DNA from: Verrucomicrobiota bacterium
Lineage (GTDB): Bacteria; Verrucomicrobiota; Verrucomicrobiia; Verrucomicrobiales; Verrucomicrobiaceae
Assembly: GCA_023428335.1 (NCBI GenBank)
Contig: JAEYYS010000188.1
Span: 1 to 7,082 of the forward strand
Reading direction: 5' to 3'
DNA: 7,082 bases
The notes below the pieces were generated by a model. It was not told the DNA's origin, searched no databases, and worked only from the letters and a program-made list of their open reading frames with translations. The position numbers and the translations under genes were made by a program. How positions within the stretch are numbered: position 1 is the first letter of the stretch; each line of letters opens with the position of its first letter. This document shows, piece after piece, positions 1 to 6,072 of this stretch.

Positions 1-107
1 CCTTGGCGAGGGGCATACACCCGATCCCATCCCGAACTCGGCCGTGAAAACCCTCAGCGCCAATGGTACTTCGTCTCAAGACGCGGAAGAGTAGGTCGCC
101 GCCAGGC
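1..107 (+). rRNA. rrf: 5S ribosomal RNA, 3' part (5' end outside window)
   Basis: This is the 5S rRNA of the large ribosomal subunit. The segment CGATCCCATCCCGAACTCGG is the conserved helix III/loop region. It is followed by the conserved loop around AATGGTACT and by GAGAGTAGGTCG-like bases (here GAAGAGTAGGTCG). GAGGG near base 10 can pair with CCCTC near base 52 as helix II. The molecule ends in GCCAGGC at 101-107, the 3' strand of terminal helix I; its partner GCCTGGC lies before the window. Aligned by eye with E. coli 5S, about 10 bases are missing at the 5' end. It is presumably the last rRNA of a 16S-23S-5S operon. Confidence 0.95.
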
Positions 108-146
108 CTACAAAGAACGCTCGCAAACATAGCCTCTTCACAGATG

Positions 147-181
147 CGCCCTCCGGCGAAAGCCGGAGGGCGTTACGCTTT
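147..181 (+). terminator. Terminator-like hairpin between 5S rRNA and tRNA
   Basis: Bases 147-157 pair perfectly with 162-172 (11 bp, almost all G:C) around a GAAA tetraloop at 158-161. The bases after it, TTACGCTTT, are only moderately T-rich, so this is a weaker intrinsic terminator than the one at 265-298. The tRNA begins only 10 bases after the stem, which leaves no room for a separate tRNA promoter. The hairpin may therefore be a partial terminator, or a processing or stability structure inside a 5S-tRNA precursor. Confidence 0.6.
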
Positions 182-182
182 A

Positions 183-259
<77 letters not shown>

Positions 260-264
260 ATTTT

Positions 265-298
265 AAATCCCTGAGCCTCAACAGCTCAGGGATTTTTT
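265..298 (+). terminator. Intrinsic terminator of the rRNA-tRNA operon
   Basis: Bases 268-276 (TCCCTGAGC) pair with 284-292 (GCTCAGGGA) across a 7-base loop. The run of T at 293-298 follows directly, and AAA at 265-267 extends the stem with its first bases. It starts six bases after the tRNA CCA end. It should stop rRNA transcription before the protein genes, so the CHAD gene needs its own promoter. Confidence 0.92.
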
Positions 299-316
299 GT
301 GGGTGCATGGTAGGGA

Positions 317-348
317 TGGACGAAAGGGACATTCTGGACCGTCTGGAC
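317..348 (+). repeat. Three short TGGAC repeats in the CHAD gene leader
   Basis: TGGAC occurs at 317-321, 335-339 and 344-348; the last two are extended to CTGGAC and lie 9 bases apart. They sit between the rRNA operon terminator and the CHAD gene, where a promoter is expected. They could be a protein-binding site or chance. I see no convincing -35/-10 pair: TCAAAT at 352-357 is a poor -10 with no good -35 at the right distance. Confidence 0.25.
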
Positions 349-381
349 GGGTCAAATCCACGGGTGGCGCTAGAGGCTTGC

Positions 382-415
382 AGGAGCTGAGGCCCCAGCG
401 CAAGCTGGGGGCGCC
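382..415 (+). promoter_or_regulatory. Structured ribosome binding region of the CHAD gene
   Basis: AGGAG at 382-386 is the best Shine-Dalgarno match, but it lies 29 bases before the ATG at 416, too far in linear terms. Between them, 393-399 (CCCCAGC) pair perfectly with 404-410 (GCTGGGG) around a GCAA tetraloop. Folding that 18-base hairpin would leave about 11 unpaired bases between AGGAG and ATG. Alternatively GGGGG at 407-411, buried in the hairpin, is the binding site and the fold hides it. An in-frame TAG at 371-373, with no other start codon after it, makes ATG 416 the first usable start. Confidence 0.45.
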
Positions 416-1237
416 ATGGCCGCCGCCCCCAATCCGACGCAGCCGGGGGAGAGCTTGCACAGCTTGCTGCTCGGGCTCTGCCGCCAGGCGCGGGCCGATC
501 TGCGGCGGCTGCCGTCTCAGCCGGAATCGGCGGTGCATGCCCTGCGCGTGCGCATGAAAAAGCTGCGCGCGGTGCTGCGCCTGGCGGCGCCGGTGTTGTC
601 GGAGAAGGCCCTGCGACCGCTGCGAGTCGAGGCCAGGGCCATTCGTCAGGTCTTCAGCACCTGTCGTGATGCCGAGGTGGCGCTTCGCCTGGCCGCCAAG
701 CTGGCCGAGCAGGCCGGGGTGGCGCCGCTCAAGTTGCTCCTGCCAGCGCTGGAACCACTGCCTGCCGCATCGATGGAGGAGGTCTGCCGACATCTGCGCC
801 ATTTGGAAACCCGGCTGGCGGATCTGTCGCTGGCGTCGTTGACCCCGGACCAACTGCGCGCGGTTTGGCTGGCGCAGTACCGTCGCTGCCGCCGTCTGTG
901 CCGGCGCTGCCATCGCGATCCGCGTCCGGAAGAGCTGCATGCCTGGCGCAAGCGGGTCAAAGAGCTTGAGCACCTCGGCCTCGCGCTCGTCGCATTGCGG
1001 GTGGACCTGCCGGCGGCGCGGCTCCGCCTTCGTCCCGTGCGCGAACTCGGTCGGCGGTTGGGCCGGCTGCAGGATCTGGCCGTGCTGGCCGCGGCTTTGC
1101 CGGCCGATGCCGGCAAGGAGTGGCGTCGACTGCTGGCGCAGCGGCGGCGACGGCTGCTGCGCCGGGTTTTTGCCAGTGCCGACCGATGCCTGGCGACTCC
1201 GGCGCGCAAGCTGCTTGCCGGGGGCGGGACCGAATGA
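416..1237 (+). CDS. CHAD-domain protein (putative polyphosphate-binding)
   Basis: A 273-residue, very basic, probably cytoplasmic helical protein with no signal peptide or membrane segment. It holds the two-fold pattern of the CHAD domain (conserved histidine alpha-helical domain). The first half has H41 leading HALRVRMKKLR, then C83-R84-D85-A86-E87-V88 for the usual aRDaEV motif. The second half has H175 leading HAWRKRVKELE, then RLQDLAVL around D220. Members of the family have been shown to bind inorganic polyphosphate through the basic residues lining the domain, and some locate to polyphosphate granules; no enzymatic activity is established. It stands alone, without the CYTH triphosphatase domain often fused to CHAD. 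Residues 158-166 read CRRLCRRCH, an unusual cysteine/arginine cluster just before the second conserved histidine. The start ATG is the first in-frame start after a stop at 371, and its ribosome binding site is structured. The gene ends 55 bases before apt and may be the first gene of the operon. Family assignment is firm; the role is inferred. Confidence 0.85.
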   Translation: MAAAPNPTQPGESLHSLLLGLCRQARADLRRLPSQPESAVHALRVRMKKLRAVLRLAAPVLSEKALRPLRVEARAIRQVFSTCRDAEVALRLAAKLAEQAGVAPLKLLLPALEPLPAASMEEVCRHLRHLETRLADLSLASLTPDQLRAVWLAQYRRCRRLCRRCHRDPRPEELHAWRKRVKELEHLGLALVALRVDLPAARLRLRPVRELGRRLGRLQDLAVLAAALPADAGKEWRRLLAQRRRRLLRRVFASADRCLATPARKLLAGGGTE

Positions 1238-1292
1238 ATCCCCGAGGCCATTGCTGCTTGCATCCTCCGTCACCTCCCCCACACTGGCGCCC

Positions 1293-1826
1293 ATGAGTCC
1301 CGACTCCCTCGACCGCCTGCGCGCCGCGGTGCGCGACGTGCCGGACTTCCCGCAGCCCGGCATCCTGTTCAAGGATATCACCCCTGTGCTGGCCGATCCC
1401 GCGCTGCTGCGCGTGGCGATCGACGGCATGGCCGAGTCCTTCGCGGACCGGCGGGTTGACAAGGTGGTCGGCATCGACGCGCGCGGCTTCATCTTTGGCG
1501 CGCTGCTGGCAGACCGGCTGGGCGCCGGTTTCGTGCCGGTGCGCAAGAAGGGCAAGCTGCCCTGGCGCACGCGCGGGCTCGATTACCAGCTCGAGTACGG
1601 CAGCAATGGCATCGAGATGCATGTCGACGCCCTCGCGCCCGGCGAGCGCGTGGTGCTGGCTGACGACCTGCTGGCGACCGGTGGCACGGCCGGGGCGGCG
1701 GTGCGGCTCATCGAGGAGGCGCAGGCCGAGCTGCTCGGCGCGGCCTTCTTCATCGAGCTGGCCTTTCTCAACGGTCGCGACCGGCTGGCGGAACGCGCGC
1801 CGGTGCATGCGCTGCTGACGTATTGA
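1293..1826 (+). CDS. apt: Adenine phosphoribosyltransferase
   Basis: This 177-residue cytoplasmic purine-salvage enzyme makes AMP and pyrophosphate from adenine and PRPP. It opens with the typical Apt N-terminus, DVPDFPQPGILFKDITPVL. It continues with GIDARGFIFGALLADRLG and the flexible catalytic loop RKKGKLP...YQLEYG, with the conserved glutamate E101. The PRPP-binding loop is VVLADDLLATGGTA (about residues 120-133; acidic pair D124-D125, then T129-G-G-T132). The family-typical ELxxLxGRxxL near the C-terminus appears as ELAFLNGRDRL. Length matches family members of about 170-185 residues. ATG 1293 gives the normal N-terminus; the open frame extends upstream inside the CHAD gene, and an in-frame TTG at 1251 preceded by GAGG is a weaker alternative. 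No Shine-Dalgarno precedes ATG 1293; the leader is pyrimidine-rich. One small departure is alanine before the DD of the PRPP loop, where valine is commoner. The stop overlaps or abuts the start of glnD, indicating co-transcription. Confidence 0.95.
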   Translation: MSPDSLDRLRAAVRDVPDFPQPGILFKDITPVLADPALLRVAIDGMAESFADRRVDKVVGIDARGFIFGALLADRLGAGFVPVRKKGKLPWRTRGLDYQLEYGSNGIEMHVDALAPGERVVLADDLLATGGTAGAAVRLIEEAQAELLGAAFFIELAFLNGRDRLAERAPVHALLTY

Positions 1827-1831
1827 CGCGC

Positions 1832-4603
1832 ATGACCGAACGCGAGTACAAGCGCCGCATTGAGGCCGCCGCGCAGAAGGTGTTTGCCGGCAGCGGCGCG
1901 CTGCCGCGCGGCAAGACGATGACGCTGCGCCTGTGCAAGCAGTTCCTCCGCCTCAAGGAGCAGCGCATCAAGCAGCGTCACCGCGCCGGCTGGAGCGGCG
2001 TGGAAATCTGCCGCATGCGCTCGGACATGCTCGACCACCTCGTGCGCGTGCTCTGGGAGGAATGCGTGGCGGCACAGCCGGGTGCCGAGGCGCTGAAGAT
2101 CAGCGTCGTCGCCCACGGCGGCTACGGTCGCCGGGTCATGAGCCCGGGCAGCGACGTCGATCTCACCTTCATGCTGCCAGGCAACGCCGCGCAGGTGCCG
2201 CCGGCGGTCGCCACCCTCGTCAGCACCCTGCAGACCCTGCTCTGGGACTTGAATCTCAAGGTCGGCCAGGGCGGCACGCGCAGCGTTGGCGACTGCCTGC
2301 GCCATGCCAACAGCGATCCGCATGCAATGACCGCGCTGGTCGAGGCACGCTTTCTCACCGGCGACGAGACCGCCTTCCGCGATTTCCGCGCGCGCTTCGA
2401 TGCCGAGTGCATCGAGGGGCGGGAAAAGGAGTTCCTGCGCCATCGCCAGGAGGATTTGGCGACGCGCCACGAGAAGTACGGCGGCACCCCCTATGTCCAG
2501 GAGCCGCACGTCAAAAACGGCTGCGGCGGCCTGCGCGACTACCAGAACCTGATTTGGATGACTTACGCCAAACTGCGCACGCTTGACCCTCGCGATCTGG
2601 TGGCGCGCGGCTTTGTCGCCCCCGGCGCCTGGAAGGAGGTCGAGGCCGCCTACGACCTCATCCTGCGCACGCGCAACGAGATGCACTATTCCGAGCGGCG
2701 TGGCGAGGACCTGCTCACCCTGCGCCTGCAGGGTGTGGTTGCCGGTCACCTCGGCTACCGTCACAAGCGTGTGCTGCGCCGCATTGAGGCGTTCATGAAG
2801 GAGTACTACATGGCCACGCGCGACGTGCTTCAGCGCAGCAGCGAGATCATGGACCGCTTCCATCTCGAAGCGCTGGAAGGCGACAACGGCCGGCGCGGCC
2901 TGCTCGGTTTCCTGGGGCGCCGCAAGGACGTCAAGCGCGCCGACAGGTTCGACGGTTTCATCAGTCGCAACGGTCGCATCTTCCCCGAGAACGAGTTGAT
3001 TTTCCGCGACGATCCGTCGCGGCTGATGCGCCTGTTTTCGCACACCCAGCAGCGCCACCTGCGCCTGAGCCCGGAGCTTTTCCAGCTCGTCCAGAAAAGC
3101 TTCCGCCTGGTCAACGCCGGCTTCCGCTACAACAAGGACGTGCGCGAGATGTTCGAGGCCATCCTGTCGCGCCGCGGCGACGTCGCCCGCACCCTGCGCC
3201 AGATGCACCGGGTCGGCTTTCTCGGCCGCTACCTGCCGGAATTCGGTGCGCTCACCTGCCTGGTCCAGCACGAGTTCTTCCACCGCTTCACCGCCGACGA
3301 ACACACCCTGCGCACATTGGAACGGCTCGACGAGCTCGCCGGGCCGCCGCAGGCCGGCGGCACGGCCTTTTACCAGCAGCTCTTCCGCGACCTGCAGCAG
3401 CCGTCGATGCTGTACCTGGCGCTGATCATGCACGACACCGGCCGCGCGGCGAACAAGAAGTCGCACGACGACGAGAGCACCCTGCTTGCCGACGCCGTTG
3501 CGCGCCGCCTGCTCATCAAGGGCGAGCGCCGCAAGCTGCTGCTCTTCCTGGTCGACAACCACCTGCTCATGTACCGCGTGGCGACGACCTCGAACCTGGA
3601 GGACGCCAAGGTGATCGAGGACTTTGTTCACATTGTCCGCACCAAGGAGAATCTCGACAGCCTGCTGGTGATGACCTACGCCGACTCGCGCGGCACCAGC
3701 GAGGCGAGCTGGTCCGGTTACAAGGAGGCCTCCATCCGTCACCTCTACCACAATGCCCTGCAGTTCATGCAGGCGCCGGCCGACTTCATGCGCCGGGCCA
3801 GCGTGCCGCTCGACGAGGTGCGCGCCGAGGTCGACAAGCTGCTGCCGGCGGACTACGCCGATGAAATCACCGCGCATTTCGAGCACATGCCGCGCAGCTA
3901 CTTCAACTTCCGCGAACCGGCGCAGATCGAGGCGCACCTGCGCCAGTTTCGTGAGTTCTTCGTCCAGCTCGCCGAAGAGGAGGCGGAGGCCGGCCTGCAG
4001 CCGGTCATGGCCTGGAACGACTACCCGGTGCACGGCTACAGCGAGCTGGTGGTCACCTGCTGGGACCGTCACCTGCTGCTGGCGCGCATCTCCGGCGCGC
4101 TCGCCGCGGAGAGCATCAACATTCTCAGCGCCGACCTCTTCCAGCGTTCCGATCACCTCGTGCTCGACCTCTTCCGCGTCTGCACGACGAACCTGACCGC
4201 GGTCACCAGCCGCAGTGCCAAGCAGCGGGTCGAGAACGCCGTGCGCGCTGCCTTCGTCAGCCAGACCTTTGATTTTGCGCCGGCCATCGCCAAATCGCGA
4301 CGCAGCGTGCCCGGCTATGACGAGGTGATGGCGGAGATCCCGCAGCGCGTTCACATCAACAACGACGTCTCGCCCGAGCACACGGTCGTCGAACTGCAGG
4401 TGGTCGACCGCCTCGGCCTGCTGCACGACATCTTCATGGCCATCGGCAAGCTCGGCCTCAGCGTCACCCACGCGCGCATCGCCACGGAAAAGGGGGTCGC
4501 GCTCGACGCCGTGTACGTCCAGGACGCCAATGGCAACAAGCTTGAGGAACGCCAGGCGCTCGACCTCCTGCGCGCTCGCATTGAGGAGGCCGTGTTCGGC
4601 TGA
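1832..4603 (+). CDS. glnD: GlnD-type [protein-PII] uridylyltransferase / uridylyl-removing enzyme
   Basis: A 923-residue cytoplasmic sensor with the full GlnD architecture. GlnD adds UMP to the PII signal protein when glutamine is low and removes it when glutamine is high, setting glutamine synthetase activity and Ntr transcription. Domains in order: nucleotidyltransferase, with GGYGR at 96-100 and metal-binding D108-x-D110; the GlnD linker domain, with NGCGGLRDYQ at 229-238; an HD hydrolase domain, with H491 in DEHTLR, H534-D535 and H545; and two C-terminal ACT domains (from about 738 and about 851), the second with VDRLGLLHDI. Length fits the family (about 850-950). Departures from proteobacterial GlnD are GGYGRRVMSPGSDVDLTFM where GGYGR[GA]EL is usual, and HDTGRAANKKSH where HDIxKGRGGxHS is usual. 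ATG 1832 lies 5 bases after the apt stop; TTG 1823, overlapping that stop, would add three residues. Neither start has a Shine-Dalgarno, so translational coupling to apt is likely. The neighbours (apt before, CoA-transferase and thiolase after) differ from the enterobacterial map-glnD-dapD setting. The family is certain; retention of both activities is inferred. Confidence 0.93.
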   Translation: MTEREYKRRIEAAAQKVFAGSGALPRGKTMTLRLCKQFLRLKEQRIKQRHRAGWSGVEICRMRSDMLDHLVRVLWEECVAAQPGAEALKISVVAHGGYGRRVMSPGSDVDLTFMLPGNAAQVPPAVATLVSTLQTLLWDLNLKVGQGGTRSVGDCLRHANSDPHAMTALVEARFLTGDETAFRDFRARFDAECIEGREKEFLRHRQEDLATRHEKYGGTPYVQEPHVKNGCGGLRDYQNLIWMTYAKLRTLDPRDLVARGFVAPGAWKEVEAAYDLILRTRNEMHYSERRGEDLLTLRLQGVVAGHLGYRHKRVLRRIEAFMKEYYMATRDVLQRSSEIMDRFHLEALEGDNGRRGLLGFLGRRKDVKRADRFDGFISRNGRIFPENELIFRDDPSRLMRLFSHTQQRHLRLSPELFQLVQKSFRLVNAGFRYNKDVREMFEAILSRRGDVARTLRQMHRVGFLGRYLPEFGALTCLVQHEFFHRFTADEHTLRTLERLDELAGPPQAGGTAFYQQLFRDLQQPSMLYLALIMHDTGRAANKKSHDDESTLLADAVARRLLIKGERRKLLLFLVDNHLLMYRVATTSNLEDAKVIEDFVHIVRTKENLDSLLVMTYADSRGTSEASWSGYKEASIRHLYHNALQFMQAPADFMRRASVPLDEVRAEVDKLLPADYADEITAHFEHMPRSYFNFREPAQIEAHLRQFREFFVQLAEEEAEAGLQPVMAWNDYPVHGYSELVVTCWDRHLLLARISGALAAESINILSADLFQRSDHLVLDLFRVCTTNLTAVTSRSAKQRVENAVRAAFVSQTFDFAPAIAKSRRSVPGYDEVMAEIPQRVHINNDVSPEHTVVELQVVDRLGLLHDIFMAIGKLGLSVTHARIATEKGVALDAVYVQDANGNKLEERQALDLLRARIEEAVFG

Positions 4604-4608
4604 GGAGG
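4602..4608 (+). promoter_or_regulatory. Strong Shine-Dalgarno of the CoA-transferase gene
   Basis: GAGGAGG lies 6 bases before ATG 4615 and overlaps the TGA stop of glnD (4601-4603). It is by far the best ribosome binding site in the window and fixes the CoA-transferase start. The same octamer TGAGGAGG also occurs 19 bases upstream at 4582-4589, inside the end of glnD. Confidence 0.85.
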
Positions 4609-4614
4609 ATTGCC

Positions 4615-6072
4615 ATGCGCCGCGCCCCGCAGTTTTGCACCGCTGACGAAGCCGTCGCCGCCATTCCCAACGGCGTCACGGTGGCGGTGGGCGGCTTCGT
4701 CGGTGCCGGCCATCCGGAACTGCTGACCGAGGCGCTGGAGCGTCGCTTTTTGGCAACGGGCGGGCCGCGCGATCTGACCCTGTTTTACTGCGCCGGCCAG
4801 GGCGACCGCGAGGCGCGCGGGCTCAATCATCTGGCGCATGAGGGTTTGCTGAAAAGGGTCATCGGCGGCCATTGGAACCTCGCTCCCAGGCTCGGCGCGC
4901 TGGCGCTCGACAACCGCATCGAGGCCTACAACCTGCCGCAGGGCGTGCTCTGCGTGCTGCTGCGCGAGATCGCCGCCAAACGCCCCGGCCTGATCACCCG
5001 CGTCGGCCTCGGCACCTTCATGGAACCCGACCAGGGCGGCGGCCGCATGAATGCACGCACCACCGAGCCGCTGGTCGAACGCCTCGTGCTCGATGGCGAG
5101 CCCTGGCTGCGCTACAAGCCGGTGCCGGTCCACGTCGGCCTGATCCGCGCCACCAGTGCCGACCGTCACGGCAATCTCAGCTTTGAGCGTGAGGCCCTGA
5201 TCGGCGAGGCGCTGCCCATCGCCCAAGCCGCGAAAAACCACGGCGGGATCGTCATCGCCCAGGTCGAGCGTGTCGTCGATCTGTTGCCCGATCCGAAGGC
5301 GGTGCGGGTGCCCGGCATCCTCGTCGATCGTGTGGTTGTCTCCGGCGGCGACCACCATGACCAGACCTTTGGCTGCGCCTTCAATCCGGCCTATGTCAGC
5401 GCCGGCGCCGAGTTCAACCTGCCACCCCTGCCGGAGTCGGAACGCAAGCGCATCGGTGCGCGTGCCCTGCGCGAGATCTGCGCCGGCGACATCGTCAACC
5501 TCGGCATCGGCCTGCCGGAAACGGTCGCCGCGGTGGCCGCTGAAACCGGTCGGCTCGGCGAGTTCACCCTGACGGTGGAGAGCGGCCCCATCGGTGGCGT
5601 GCCGGCCTCGGGCCTCGACTTCGGCTGCAGCCATTACCCGGAGGCGGTGATCGATCAGCCGGCGCAGTTCGATTTCTACGATGGCGGTGGCCTCGACATC
5701 GCCGTGCTCGGTGCGGTCGAGATCGATGCCGAGGGCAGCGTCAACGTCGCCAGCATGGGCGGCCGCTTCGCCGGCGTCGGCGGTTTCATGAACATTGCCC
5801 AGAGCGCGCGTCGCCTGGTCTTTTGCTGCACTTTCCTCGCCAAGGATCAGCCCAAGTTCGTGCGCACGATCCGCCACGTCTGTTTCCATGGCCCCACCGC
5901 TCTTGCCCGCGGTCAACAGGTGCTCTATGTCACCGAGCGCGCGGTCTTTGAGTTGACCGCGGAGGGCCTGCGCCTCATCGAACTGGCCGACGGCTTTGAC
6001 CTGCAGGCCGACCTCCTCGCGCGCATGGAGTTTTCACCGCTCGTCGCCGCCCAACCCGCCCGCCTGTCATGA
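4615..6072 (+). CDS. Acyl-CoA:carboxylate CoA-transferase, fused alpha-beta (YdiF/Pct type)
   Basis: A 485-residue family I CoA-transferase with both half-domains in one chain. It moves CoA between short-chain acyl-CoAs and free acids (acetate, propionate, butyrate or acetoacetate) by ping-pong chemistry through a glutamyl-CoA thioester. The N-terminal half has VAVGGFVGAGHPELL (from V23), then GHWNLAPRL, YNLPQGVL and GLGTFMEPDQGGG. The C-terminal half holds TVESGPIGG with the likely catalytic glutamate E322, then GLDFGCS, FDFYDGGGLD, GGFMNIAQSARRLVFC and YVTERAVF. These match E. coli YdiF (catalytic E333) and propionate CoA-transferase, recalled by eye rather than by search. It is somewhat shorter than the usual 510-530 residues, mostly from a short C-terminus. 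ATG 4615 is preceded by an excellent ribosome binding site. The gene begins 11 bases after glnD and overlaps the thiolase by ATGA. With the thiolase it would use or form acetoacetyl-CoA. The exact substrate cannot be read from sequence. Confidence 0.92.
   Translation: MRRAPQFCTADEAVAAIPNGVTVAVGGFVGAGHPELLTEALERRFLATGGPRDLTLFYCAGQGDREARGLNHLAHEGLLKRVIGGHWNLAPRLGALALDNRIEAYNLPQGVLCVLLREIAAKRPGLITRVGLGTFMEPDQGGGRMNARTTEPLVERLVLDGEPWLRYKPVPVHVGLIRATSADRHGNLSFEREALIGEALPIAQAAKNHGGIVIAQVERVVDLLPDPKAVRVPGILVDRVVVSGGDHHDQTFGCAFNPAYVSAGAEFNLPPLPESERKRIGARALREICAGDIVNLGIGLPETVAAVAAETGRLGEFTLTVESGPIGGVPASGLDFGCSHYPEAVIDQPAQFDFYDGGGLDIAVLGAVEIDAEGSVNVASMGGRFAGVGGFMNIAQSARRLVFCCTFLAKDQPKFVRTIRHVCFHGPTALARGQQVLYVTERAVFELTAEGLRLIELADGFDLQADLLARMEFSPLVAAQPARLS

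Noticed and set aside
137..165. TTCACA at 137-142 as a -35 for a separate tRNA promoter.
   Set aside because: The matching -10 position falls inside the GC-rich hairpin and has no TATAAT-like bases.
326..357. Possible sigma-70 promoter GGGACA ... TCAAAT before the CHAD gene.
   Set aside because: Each hexamer matches consensus at only four positions and the spacing is 20 bases, outside the usual 16-19. A promoter is expected here but cannot be pinned.
297..557. An 86-codon + strand frame starting at the rRNA terminator.
   Set aside because: It is arginine/glycine-rich with no recognisable motif and overlaps the start of the CHAD gene in another frame; no ribosome binding site of note.
887..913. 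CX3CX2C and CXXCH in the CHAD protein read as a radical-SAM or heme c site.
   Set aside because: There is no TIM-barrel radical-SAM context and no signal peptide for cytochrome c maturation; the cysteines lie in a basic CHAD helix.
1583..4471. A 962-codon open frame on the - strand antisense to glnD.
   Set aside because: It matches no family I recognise, has skewed composition and lies wholly opposite a clear glnD. High third-position GC commonly leaves the reverse frame free of stops; this is such a shadow.
4351..5916. A 521-codon open frame on the - strand antisense to the CoA-transferase, with others opposite the CHAD, apt and thiolase genes.
   Set aside because: These have low-complexity Asp/Ala/Gln/His-rich translations with no domains, each mirrored by a well-supported + strand gene.
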